In this document: piece by piece, positions 23,263-33,946 of the stretch
Layout: every line of letters begins with the position of its first letter
Position numbering within the stretch: position 1 is the first letter of the stretch
Source of the DNA: Ophioceras dolichostomum
Taxonomy: Eukaryota > Ascomycota > Sordariomycetes > Magnaporthales > Ophioceraceae
NCBI GenBank assembly: GCA_003049485.1
Contig: PYST01000158.1
Coordinates: forward strand, 25,030 to 89,029
Reading direction: 5' to 3'
Length of the DNA stretch: 64,000 nucleotides
Made by a program: the position numbers and the translations under genes
Notes under the pieces: model-generated
Told to the model about the DNA's origin: nothing
Databases searched by the model: none
What the model saw: only the letters and a program-made list of their open reading frames with translations

Positions 23263-24281
23263 ATGGCGTCCATTCCCCCTCTCAGTGACTTGGTCGACTT
23301 CAGTCAAAAGAGCTTGTTGAGTACGTGTGGGGGAGCTTCCTGGCAGGGGTTGTGGATGGGAGTGAGAAGTTGACCTGAAGAAAACACTCTCTCTAGTATC
23401 GGCCTGCTCTATCGCCTTCAACCCAACTTTCTGGAAGTAAGATACCACCTAGCAAGCTTTTTTATGGTTTAATCAACCCTATCCAGTCCATAAACCGCAA
23501 GACGCTGACAGAAAGCTGCGAACTCGGATCAGCATTATCGCGAGACAAGGTAGGTAGAAGAATCCTCGTCCGACGATGACCGAGCTCAAAGCTCAGTCCT
23601 CTCCCCTCCAAGGGCCCCCGCACACACGCGCACACTCGATACCCCTATCCCGGAAGCAGTGTGGCCCCAGCCCGACCTATCCGACGGCTGCTGCCCTGAC
23701 AAACGAGAACGATCGACTGGACTGACGCATCATCGGCCTTTGGCGACATAGAGTACCACAACAAGATCCTGACGCGCCTCTTCGGCGGCCGGTCCCAGAC
23801 GGCGTGCTACTTCCTCGCGGCGACCATCTTCGGCATCGGCCTCGTGCGGGACTTCCTCTACGAGCGCGCGCTGCGCCACCAGCCGACGTACCCCTTACTC
23901 GACACCGACGCGGCCACCTACGCGGGCCTCGCCCTCCTCGCGTTCGGAAACGTGCTGGTGATCTCGTCGACCTGGGCCCTGGGCATCACGGGCACGTTCC
24001 TCGGCGACTACTTCGGCATCCTGATGGACGAGATGGTGACGGGCTTCCCCTTCAACATCACCGACGCGCCCATGTACTACGGCAGCACCATGAGCTTCGT
24101 CGGGTCCGCGCTGTTCCTGGGCAAGCCCGCAGGCCTGCTGCTGTCGGCCTGGGTCCTGCTCGTGTACCTGGTCGCGCTGCGGTTCGAGAACTCGTTTACC
24201 GTCGGTATCTATGCCAAGAGGGACCGGGAGCGGGCTGCTGCTGTTGCTGCTGGTAAGATCGAGGGGAAGAAGCGGCGGTGA
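23263..24281 (+). CDS. OPI3: Phosphatidyl-N-methylethanolamine N-methyltransferase (methylene-fatty-acyl-phospholipid synthase)
   Basis: ER-membrane enzyme that adds the last two methyl groups from S-adenosylmethionine to make phosphatidylcholine. Four exons: 23263-23320, 23397-23436, a 17-nt microexon 23533-23549, and 23752-24281. Phases agree and give 214 residues, the usual length. The join reads SLLISACSIAFNPTFWN-IIARQ-EYHNKILTRLFGG, matching the family. Conserved segments include ALGITGTFLGDYFGIL, GFPFN, PMYYGSTMSF and the tail FTVGIYAKRDRERAA. Four or so membrane helices. It is divergent from the spermidine-synthase-like gene; both products belong to SAM-related metabolism, though shared regulation is only an inference. 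Confidence 0.93.
23533..23549 (+). other. OPI3: 17-nt microexon of OPI3
   Basis: CATTATCGCGAGACAAG, flanked by ATCAG and GTAGGT. It supplies the second part of the Asn codon, then IIARQ and the first base of Glu. Without it neither phase nor family sequence fits. Confidence 0.85.
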
Positions 24282-25740
24282 TGGAAAGAAAGAAGGAGAG
24301 AAGCTCGTTGGGGACCAGAATACGAGAGACACTGTGGCATCACTCTCGTTCGAGCTCGAAAGAGGCTGGTTTCAACGACGAGCGGTGACTAGGTCCTTTT
24401 TACCAGGTACTTACTACCTACCTACCTGGGTAGCTACACTGCTCGGTGGTGGTGTGGTGGGGCAACTGGGAGGAAGCCGATTGCTTGGGAGGTGCAGTAT
24501 TCGGTGCGAGAGATAGCCGGACACATTTCAGCGGAGGAAGGAGGAGGATGGTGCATACCATGGAAGGGGGGAGGCGAGCACATGATCTTTCTTACACATT
24601 GGTCGACGGGATCGTGATCTAAAAATACAGGGGCGGTCAGCCTCAACGCCGGCGTTCTTTCGGGAGTTCTAAAAATCTGTATGTACATTGCCAGCCAGCG
24701 TTCATCATGCGTACTAGATGTATAGATCTACTGCTGCAGCACACAGCAGCAAAAACCAATACTAATGAAGAAGAAGGGGCGGATGCGAGATGCGGAGAGC
24801 GATGTCAGTCGGAGAACGACTCCGACGACAAGGGTCGGAGTGGCTGGCCGCTTGCATTCTCGTCGTCCAAAAAACCATCCGGCATTCAACTTGCCATCCA
24901 AAATCAACTTGCCATCTGGCCATCTTGCCATTCGACCATTTTGACCCGAATTTCCCGTATTCCGTTGTGGGGACCAACGCTGCCTGTCGGGGATGGACGC
25001 TGGGGATGGGGGAGGGGATGGCCGGAACCGGCTGAGCGAACCCCGCCTCTCTCGGTGGCCTTCCGCCGGAACTATTGGTTTCCGGTGCCTGCAGCATCGC
25101 ACAAAGTTTACACATGTATGTCTGGGCATGTAGGTGACGGAATGTCGCTGCAACCTTGGAAGCAGGTGGCAACGACGAGGGCCTGTCGTATCGTCCGTCT
25201 GTCTTTTCGAAGGGCGCTGCTGAGGCTATTATCTTACTGGAGACACGGGACACCTGACATGATTCCGATGGAGACCGCTCCGCGGGCGGGAACTTACGGA
25301 AGAGCTAGCCTAGGGTAGGTCGGTGAGGTGAGGGGGACTGACTGGTCGTCAGGAAAAAAAAAAGATCAACACACGAGCTTCTACTTTCGTGCAGTTTTCC
25401 GCTCTTTTAAGGGGGCTCTACTCAAGTCATACCGCCGGTTCTTACATAGAATAGACTTCTGTATAACAACCTGTTAGTTGCCCCTCACTGTTGATCCCTC
25501 AAGGCCAGCCGGTTAGCTCAACGGCGGTCTCAGAGAGACAGGTCCGGTGGATTTTGTCCCTCCATCACTTTACAAAGAGAATCCTTTATTTGCAAACTTC
25601 GAAATACTTTGAAAGCCTTCAATTGCGTTTTATAAGAATCAATCCCCATAGACGCCAAGAGGGAGCCAAGCAGGCTAAGAACTAAGCATCTTATACCACC
25701 TCTCTATAACCTCGTCTCAAAACAACCACGTACCTACACG
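24282..25740. other. Spacer between OPI3 and the NRAMP gene
   Basis: 1.46 kb. Left end has ACTACCTACCTACCTGGGTAG (24414-24434 region). The frames at 24707-25318 and the antisense 24762-25253 look non-coding. TTAGCTCAACGGC near 25513 resembles a tRNA A box, but no matching B box or acceptor stem follows. The right end is the promoter/5' UTR of the transporter. Confidence 0.6.
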
Positions 25741-26323
25741 ATGAACAGACCCTCCCGCACCGACGAACCCGTCCAGGGGGACGGCTACAACCAGAGCCCG
25801 AACCCGCTCTCCAACGACCTGACCACGAACCAGGACCTCAACGGCCTCGCCAACGTGCGTGAGCTGCGAGGCAGCGGCCAGGGCCTGTCGATGCAGAGCT
25901 CGGGGGATCAGGGCGAAGGTGGTGGTGGGGTCGGAGCTGGAGCTGACGCCGTCACCGCCGCTGATGCCGGTGCCGGTGCCGGTGGCGGCGGCCTGGACAT
26001 CGGGCCCGCAAAGGCCAATCAGCAGCTGCAGCAGCAGAAGCAGCCCGAGCTGATTGGCCTGACGACCTCCGGCGGGAAGGAGGTCTTTGAGGAGGCGACG
26101 ACGAAGACGACGGCCGCTCATGCAGGTGCAGGTACGGCGCTGGGGTCTGCTGGCTCGTCGCCGTCGCTGGCGCTTGGCGTCGAGGACGGAGGAGGAGGAA
26201 ACGACCCGGACCCGAGCGGGGGTCGTGGCGGGGTCTCCCTCCGTCGGCGCCTCCAGAAAGCCTTTGTGAACTTTGGCAAGTTCGTCGGGCCGGGCTTTCT
26301 GATCGCTGTTGCGTATAGTGAGT

Positions 26324-26362
<39 letters not shown>

Positions 26363-28315
26363 CGTGACATCTCCCTCTCTAGGTAGCATGGACATGGTAT
26401 AGGGTCTATGCCACCCGCCTAACTATTTGTCTATTCAATATGGTACGCTGGTCTCTCTGCTGACACCCCCCTAAAAAAAAAGTCGATCCCGGTAACTACG
26501 CAACCGACATCGCCGCCGGGGCCTCCTACCGCTTCCAGCTGCTCTTCATCGTCCTGCTGAGCAACCTGTTCGCCATCTTCCTGCAGAGCCTGGCCATCAA
26601 GCTGGGCACCGTCAGCGGGCTCAACCTGGCCGAGGCCTGCCGGGCCTTCCTCCCGCGATGGCTCAACTACTTCCTGTACGCCATGGCTGAGATCGCCATC
26701 ATCGCGACCGACATCGCCGAGGTTATTGGTACTGCCATCGCGCTGAACCTGCTCATCCCGCAGCTGCCGCTGGTGGCGGGCTGCGCGATCTCCATCGTCG
26801 ACGTGATGATCATCCTGGTGTTCTACAACCCGGGCGGATCCATGAGGGGCCTGCGCGCGTTCGAGTTCTTCGTCATGATGCTCGTACTGGGCGTCGTCGT
26901 GTGCTTCTGCATACAGCTGTCGCTCATCAAGGAGACGCCCGTGGGCGAGATTTTCAGGGGTTATTTGCCGTCTGAGGCTATTGTTGAGCAGCAGGGGTGA
27001 GTGGAGATACGACATGATACGATACGACAACCTCTCATGAGAACCCCTTTTACATGCGTAGAACGTCCTTTAGTCTTTCCATTGTACTGTCGACGCTGAT
27101 ACTGAACCTTTCTTTTGCCCCTTTTAGACTATACCAAGCATGCGGCATCCTCGGCGCGACCGTCATGCCACACAGCCTCTACCTCGGCTCCGGCATCGTC
27201 CAGTCCCGCCTGCGCGACTACGACTCCAAACGCGGCCTCCTGCCCCCCCTGCCCGAGTCGGCCGCCTCGTCGGTCGTCGGCGGCGGCGACTGGCTCGACA
27301 AGGTGACCTACGTGCCGTCGCTGCGCGCTGTGAAGCACAGCCTCAAGTACTCGATCGCCGAGCTCGCCACCGCGCTCTTCACGTTCGCCCTGTTCGTCAA
27401 CTCGGCCATCCTGATCGTGGCGGGCGCGTCGCTTTACGGCGGTGCCGGCGGAGATGAGGAAGTGATGGACTCGGACATCTTCGGCATCCACGACCTGCTC
27501 TCGCGCAGCATCTCGCCCGCGGCCGGCACGGTGTTCGCGCTGGCCCTGCTGCTCTCGGGCGTCAGCGCGGGGATTGTGTGCACGATCGCGGGCCAGATGG
27601 TTAGTGAAGGTGCCTTGCGCTGGAGGCTGACGCCGTGGCTGAGGAGGCTGGTCACGAGGGCGATCAGCATCACGCCGAGCATCATCATTGCGGGCGCCGT
27701 GGGCAGGAAGGGGCTGGACGCCGCGCTGCAGGGCTCGCAGGTCGCGCTCAGCGTCGTGCTGCCGTTCGTGAGCGCGCCGCTCATCATCTTCACGTCGCTT
27801 GATAGGTTCATGACGGTGCGGACGACGGGCGGTGCGAGGCTTTACCTCTCTGATGACAAGCCATTTTCCTCCTCTTCGGCTTCGGGGATGGGCATTGGCA
27901 TTGGGGGTGTGGTCATGGCTGCTGACGAGTCGGGTCATCAACAGCAGCAGCATACGGAGCAGCAGCATACGGAGCAGCAGCATACGGAGCAGCAGCATAC
28001 GGAGCAGCAGCATACGGAGCAGCAGCATACGGAGCAGCAGACGGAACAGACGGAACAGACGGAACAGACGGAGCAGACAGGTCAGCTTCGGCNACAGGTC
28101 AGCTTCGGCACCGCCGTCGGCCCTTTCGCCTTCGTTTCTGGCTCGGGCGGGCTTCGGGCGGTGCTCGTGGGCCGCGGGCCGCCGAGGAGGGAGAGCACGG
28201 CGGCGTGGTCAAGATGGCGAACCCTTGGTGGGTGGCTTTGCTTGCGGGGGTCATCTGGCTCATCATCGCCATTATGAACGTGGCGAACCTCGTCCTCCTG
28301 GGCTTGGGCCGCTGA
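25741..28315 (+). CDS. NRAMP-family divalent metal (Mn2+/Fe2+) transporter, frame interrupted near the N at 28093
   Basis: Proton-coupled metal importer of the yeast Smf type. Exons are 25741-26317, 26483-26996 and 27128-28315. Introns are 26318-26482 (GTGAGT...AG, with nine TGCC repeats) and 26997-27127 (GTGAGT...TAG). Residues 1 to about 170 are a Gly/Gln-rich cytosolic tail. TM1 carries the metal-site motif AYIDPGNYATD (about 192-202) and TM6 the motif VMPHSLYLGS (about 376-385). After the last core helices comes a loop of six QQHTE and four TEQ repeats. A 16-bp stretch is then repeated either side of an N (28077-28109), which shifts the frame by 17. The true C-terminus, VKMANPWWVALLAGVIWLII..., ending at TGA 28313-28315, lies in the shifted frame. 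Dropping one copy plus the N gives a continuous 753-residue protein. Confidence 0.9.
26325..26360 (+). repeat. (TGCC)9 microsatellite in the first NRAMP intron
   Basis: Nine perfect TGCC units starting seven bases after the GTGAGT donor. Confidence 0.95.
27945..28076 (+). repeat. Coding minisatellite: six 15-bp QQHTE units then four 9-bp TEQ units
   Basis: Unit CAGCAGCATACGGAG occurs six times without change (27945-28034). After CAGCAG come four ACGGAACAG-type units (28041-28076; the last is ACGGAGCAG). The near-perfect identity argues for recent expansion. Confidence 0.95.
28077..28109 (+). repeat. 16-bp direct duplication around an ambiguous base
   Basis: ACAGGTCAGCTTCGGC at 28077-28092, N at 28093, and the same 16 bases at 28094-28109. 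The N sits where a G would make a perfect 17-bp tandem repeat. Likely a contig join or repeat-slippage error; it breaks the NRAMP reading frame. Confidence 0.9.
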
Positions 28316-30707
28316 AAATGTGAGCCCGGTGCGGCGTGGCGAGGGGATTTGGGCGGGTAGGTGGCTCTGATGGCTTGCTGGCGCCTGGGGAGAACCGGAT
28401 GAGTACCTATGTGGTTGTGGCCGAGTGGCGATGTTGGACGCGGGCCACAGGGGGTGAGGTCCTAGATCTTTCATTGGGATTCACGCTGATATGTTGTTCT
28501 GATCCTGTTCATGTCTTTCGCTCAGCTTGGTTTACCGTCTGCCCTTGGCTTTTGTCTGTCTCTCTATTTTCCCACACTCTCTGTTGTTTGATCGTTGCTC
28601 TCACTCTCATTCAAGCTACCAATCCTAAATACAACGCTCGTTTTGCCAGTCTTTATCTACTAGAGTCTCGAAAGGGTTCAAGGGTTCCCGTCTGGCCGTC
28701 AGACCTCGTCCGTCACAACTCTTGGCGGTGCCCACACTTCCCGTCAGGATGAGCTCAGTGACGACTTGGCTGGCTGGTGAGCTGAAGAACAATAAATGGT
28801 TCCCTGCAAGTTGAGACGCGAACCCGGTCAAAGCTGCCCTTCGATAGATGAAAGGAGGTTGTTGGTCTGGTCCGTCACGGTGACGAACCCCAAACTGTCG
28901 ATGAGAGGCCCAAGCGTGTGGGTGAGGAAGTTGGTTGATACGAAAGGTACCGGAACCCCCTGCCGGTTACTAGGGCTGGGGCTCTCAAAGCTTGGGTCAC
29001 AATTCCGTCCTGCAGGAGGATGTAGCCACATGATCTGAGCAACTAGCTCATAGGTTGAGCTTGTTCGCATTTCATAAAGACCTATCTGTGAATCAGTAGT
29101 TCGCGATGAAGAGGCACAGTTCAGTATTCGTCACTTTCATTAGGGTTGAGGATGAGGCCACCTCCAACTTAATTGGGAGGAATGCGGGGTCGGCCCAGCG
29201 TGGGAGGGTGGATACCTACTCTCTGACAACGCTCGTCCCGGCGACTTATCATCAACGGGAGGACCACCTCTTTGGCATTGTCCATCCGGAAGCGATACCG
29301 GCTCGTAAATGGATCAATTGGTGCTCTAACCCTTCCCGACGTACTCCAGTGTTCACCAATTTTGTTGGGGGATGCAAGGGAGATAAAGGTTGAGCGAAAG
29401 TAACGGGTGAGAGAGGGAGCGGTGAGCAGGATGATCCCTGGTCTTGAAGCAGGCTTGCAGGCGGGGTTGTCTATCCCCATCGTATTTCCCTTTGGTTTCG
29501 TCCTGTAAATATTGCCCGATCACCAAATGCTCAGGCGAGAAGATGCTTCTGGTGAACTTTCGCCGGAGCACATGCAGGCTCGTTGCACGTGTTTGCGAAC
29601 GGCAGTTGACAACGCCAAGTCCACATTTGCTCTGTCACGAGCCTGGATCCAAAAAGCAATCAGCCTCCCCAGGCCCTGATCACTGCTGCTTTGCGACCAT
29701 TTCCCTGCAGGTACCCTTCACATGTTACTGGACATCCCTGCATCAAAGATAAGGTGAAGCATACTAGTGCATTCCATTGTTTGACGCGTTTGCTCCAAGG
29801 TAGTAGGTAACTTTGGAGTGAAGGTTCCTTGCCACTTTCCTCAGCTTCACCTGAGCAGGCGCCCGTGTTTGCCCGTTTTGCCCGTCACTTTTGGTAAGGT
29901 ATGGTCGCACTTCATGCCGGAGGCCCTCCACCATGCCACCGCTACTTTGCCAGGCCAACTGGTTTTTCTCTCCCTCATGAATCAGTTCACAACTCACCCT
30001 CTGCTCTTTCACTGCTCGCCGTTCGCCTCTTCACTAAAACCAGACGACCCGCTTCTTTATCGTCTGAATTCTGGTTCTGAATTGTGAATGTCAGTCGGCC
30101 CACCTGTCAAGCCAGTTCCGTCCTCAGGCGCACGACTTGTTCCACAAAGTGGGAAATATCCGTTGCCCCAGCCTCACACGTCACGGAGTCCCACCCTCTC
30201 TCATCAGCCGCTCCTGCCTTCTCCCAACCCTATCCTATATTCTCTTTGACGACCGCATTCTTTGCTCCGACGACGACTGGCGGCTTCGTTTTTGTCATTT
30301 CGTGCCCTTTGTCTGCCCAGTCCAAGGCTCAAAGCAAGTCTTGCTAGCCCAGGTGCAAACAAAAGCCGAGTGTGCGTTTGTCCTCTCCCAAAGTCAATTG
30401 CTTGATTCTGAGCATCTCTTCTTCCCCGAGCGGCCTCATACTTCTATAAAATCCGCCTTGCTCTTCCCACCCGACCTGCTATCAATCCAAGATCCCCCCC
30501 CCCCTTCTGCTTGGAGGCATCTCATCCTCATCTCGCACCTTCCCTCCCGATCCAACTTACTCATCCACCTAGCTAATCCTTACCCCGCTAGTATATCTCC
30601 ACTCGTCCTGTCCACCGGTCCGTCCCGTTGGTTCCTAACTGGGGCCGAACCTTACCCTTCCGTCCGCTCTTTCCCATCTTGGCTGTTCAGATTCGCCTCA
30701 AGCTATA
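28316..30707. other. Spacer between NRAMP and Argonaute genes
   Basis: 2.4 kb. NRAMP 3' UTR on the left. Small frames (up to 211 codons at 30137-30772) overlap the CT-rich Argonaute promoter and show no domain. The TATA box at 30445 belongs to Argonaute. Otherwise nothing recognised. Confidence 0.6.
30445..30451 (+). promoter_or_regulatory. TATA box of the Argonaute gene
   Basis: TATAAAA, 263 bp before the ATG at 30708, followed by long C/T tracts (a run of Cs near 30495-30505) characteristic of fungal core promoters. Confidence 0.5.
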
Positions 30708-33700
30708 ATGTCGAATGCCGAGTGGGGTGGTGGGCGCGGTGGAGGCCGCGGAGGCCGTGGTCGCGGCGGTAATTTCGACCGCGGCCGAGGTTTCGACGGC
30801 CGAGGTCGTGGCCGTGGTGGCCGCGGCGGATATCAAGGCGATGATCAGCAAGGCGGCGGCCGTGGAGGCGGTCGTGGCGGCGGTCGTGGCGGCGGCTTCT
30901 ACGATCGGGGTCGTGGCGGCTCCGATCGCGGCCGTGGTGGTGGTTATGGCGGCGGCTTCGGCGGCGGCGGAGGTGGCCGTCCTGCCCAAGACATGGGACC
31001 GCCCATTTGGAAGTAAGTGTTATCAGGTTATCATTCAACCCATCTCTTGCGTTTCGTATTCCGATTTAAGCATTCTAACCATGCCATAGCACACCGAGTC
31101 CTCCTGCTCCTAATGCGACAGTGACGGCTCTGGAGGATGCCTTCGTTAAGCAGAACAACACTATGGCTAAGAAAATGGGCCAGCTCGCTATGGACGGCAC
31201 TGTCACTCTGCCGGACCGCCCGCAGTACGGGACCATGGGCAACCCTGTTGTCGTCTGGGCCAATTACTTCGAGATGCCGGTCGAGAAGCAGATGCTTTAC
31301 AAGTATGGTCTGACGATTGCCCGGATGGGCGACAGCGCGGCCGCCATGTCGGTCAAGACGCGCGCAGCCGTTGTGCGCAAGGCCTTGGACGTGGTCCGGG
31401 CCCAAAATCCCGGTGTGCCCACTGTGTCGGAGTTCAAGGGCCAGGCCGTCTCTCTGAAGGCTCTCAGCCTTCCTGCGGATGGAATTGTCAACGTCTCCCA
31501 TGCCGGCCGTCGGAAGGAGGAGCAGTACAACGTCACGTTCGGCGGACCCGAGGTGATCGACATTGGCAATCTGCTGAAGTGGCTGCGCGACATGGAAGAT
31601 CCCGCCAACATCCAGGACGCCAAGTTCCCCAAGTTCGAGAGCGCGATCGATGCCGTCGGTGTCATCATGGGCCACTTCCCCCGCTCATCCCCCAGCACAA
31701 CGGCCGTCGGCAGAGCTCGCTTCTTCCCTGTCGGCCGGGCGTCCGAGGAGTGGGAGATTTCAGGATTGAAGAACCTCGTGCGCGGTTATTTCCAGAGTGC
31801 CCGTCCCGCCACCGGCCGCCTGCTGCTGAACGTAAACGTTACGCACGGCGTGTTCCTGAAGTCCGGAGAGATGCCGCCGATTCTTTCCAAGCTGAACCTT
31901 CTTGACGCCGGCCAGTTAGATATGCGCAAGGTACAAGCGGTGTCCCGGGCCCTGTCAAAGCTCCGCTTCATGCACAAGGTCTGGGACCCGACCGTGAAGA
32001 GCGCCTCCTTCACTTGGGTTGAGCGCACTATCACTCGGCTCGAGCGTGGACCGACGCAGGTCAAGTTCGTCTTGACGGCGCCCAAGGAGGGTGCTCCCGA
32101 CGTCTGGCGAGGAGGCCAGCCGCTGACGCCTGGCACAGAGGTCACGGTTGCGGAGTATTATCAGCGGAGTAAGTCTTTTATTAGTTTCTGTGCGTTTGCC
32201 TATCTAGCCCGTGGCAAGTACTGACCGCTTTCAATTTTACCAGAATACAATGTCAAGGTCAACCCGAGCCTTCCCGTCATTGTCGCCGGCTCCTCCAAGC
32301 GGCCTCTGTACTTCCCCGCGGATTGTTGTCGCCTCGAGCCTGGCCAGGCGCTGAAGGGCAAGCTCAGCCCTCAAGAAACGACCGCGATGATCAACTTCGC
32401 GTGTCGCTCGCCTTACCGAAATGCCGAGTCGATCGCTGGCATGGGCCGCGAGACTCTCGGCCTTTCTAGGGAGATTAACGCTACGCTGAAGGAGTTCGGC
32501 ATCGAAGTTCAGCCGTCGCTGATCACCGTGCAGGCTCGGATCCTCCAGAGCCCCACGGTCCGGTACGCCGGAAAGGGGCTCGCACGCACCAACCAGGGCT
32601 CCTGGAACATGCGCGAAGTCAAGGTGTTCAGGGCTGGGAAGCAGGCGATTACCGACTGGGCGTGTGTCTTTATCCAGCCTCTCGGCAACCGCAAACGGCT
32701 ACCGAAGGACGTCGGTCCTGAATTGATGGGGAGGATGAGCGAGTTCCTCCAGACGTGTGCGCAGTCCGGCATCCCTATCAATATGGCTCACGACGTGAGC
32801 TCTTACGTCTTCGTGGAGCTCAAGAATGCGTGGTCGGCGGATATTGTGGATGCGGTGTCGGCCTCGTTCAGAGGCCGAACGATGCCCAAGTTCCTGTTTG
32901 TCATCCTTCCCGGCAACGATCCCGCTATCTACAACGCGGTTAAAACCGCCACGGACGTGGACTTGGGCGTCCATTCCGTTTGTATGCAACACGGGAACCT
33001 TTCAAAGGGGGTGCAGTACTACGCCAATGTCGCCCTAAAGGTCAACTTGAAAAACGGAGGCATCAACCACACGCTCCAACAGGAGCTTCCTCTTTTCAAG
33101 GACGGCAAGACCATGGTCGTCGGGTACGATGTCATCCACCCAACCAATCTCGGTGCAGCAGCCAAGGACTCAGGCCTGCCTAGTCAGGTCGGTCTCGTGG
33201 CGAGCGTGGACGAGCATCTCGGCCAGTGGCCCGCCACTGCCTGGACCCAGCGGGGCCTACAGGAGGAGGTTGGGCCACAGCTCACCGTGGCCTTTAAGGA
33301 GCGCCTCGAGCTGTTCAGGCAGCACAGCAAGACGAAGCGGCTGCCGGTCAACATCCTCATCTACCGCGACGGCGTCTCGGAGGGACAGTTCCAGATGGTC
33401 CTCGACAAGGAGCTGCCCTTGATCCGTGCTGCCTGCGACCAGCTCTACTCAGCGAAGGAGCAGCCGAAGATCTCGATCGTCGTGTCCGTCAAGCGCCACC
33501 AGACGCGCTTCTACCCGACCGATGAGAACAAGATGACTAAGTCCCGGAACATCCAGAACGGCACCGTCGTCGACCGCGGCGTCACTGTGGCCCGTTACTG
33601 GGACTTCTTCCTCACGGCGCACACCGCGCTGAAGGGCACCGCGCGGCCCGCGCACTACACCGTCATCTACGACGAAGTCTTCCGGTCCAACAAGTCCGGC

Positions 33701-33946
33701 CCGGGACCCGCCAACGAGCTGGAGAAGGTCACGCACGAGCTGTGCTACCTCTTCGGCCGCGCCACCAAGGCCGTCAGCATCTGCCCGCCCGCCTACTACG
33801 CCGACATCGTCTGCACGCGCGCGCGCGTGCACATGTCGGAGATCTTCGACCGAGAGTCGAGCGGCTCGATCAGCTCTGCGGCTGTTACGGACGTCGTGCA
33901 GCGCAGGGTTCATCCGAACCTTAAGGACTCGATGTACTACATCTAA
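30708..33946 (+). CDS. Argonaute protein (QDE-2-like RNA-silencing slicer)
   Basis: Small-RNA-guided endonuclease of the RNAi pathway, 1028 residues in three exons: 30708-31012, 31090-32168 and 32244-33946. Introns are 31013-31089 and 32169-32243, both GTAAGT...AG, with phases matching. Residues 1-100 are an RGG/GGR-rich tail. The N domain and linker (GNPVVVWANYFEMP...) follow, then DUF1785 (GLKNLVRGYFQSARP), PAZ (about residues 340-480), MID and PIWI. PIWI catalytic residues: Asp757 in VVGYDVIHP, a glutamate finger at about 802-803 (GLQEEV), Asp837 in IYRDGVSEGQF, and Asp982 in PPAYYADIVCTRAR. This is a complete DEDD tetrad, so slicing is likely retained. The C-terminus PNLKDSMYYI matches the family. 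It may be QDE-2 or the meiotic paralogue SMS-2; sequence alone does not settle this. Confidence 0.95.

Noticed and set aside
25508..25560. tRNA-like A box (TTAGCTCAACGGC)
   Set aside because: No B box (GGTTCRANYCC) at the right spacing and no acceptor stem can be paired.
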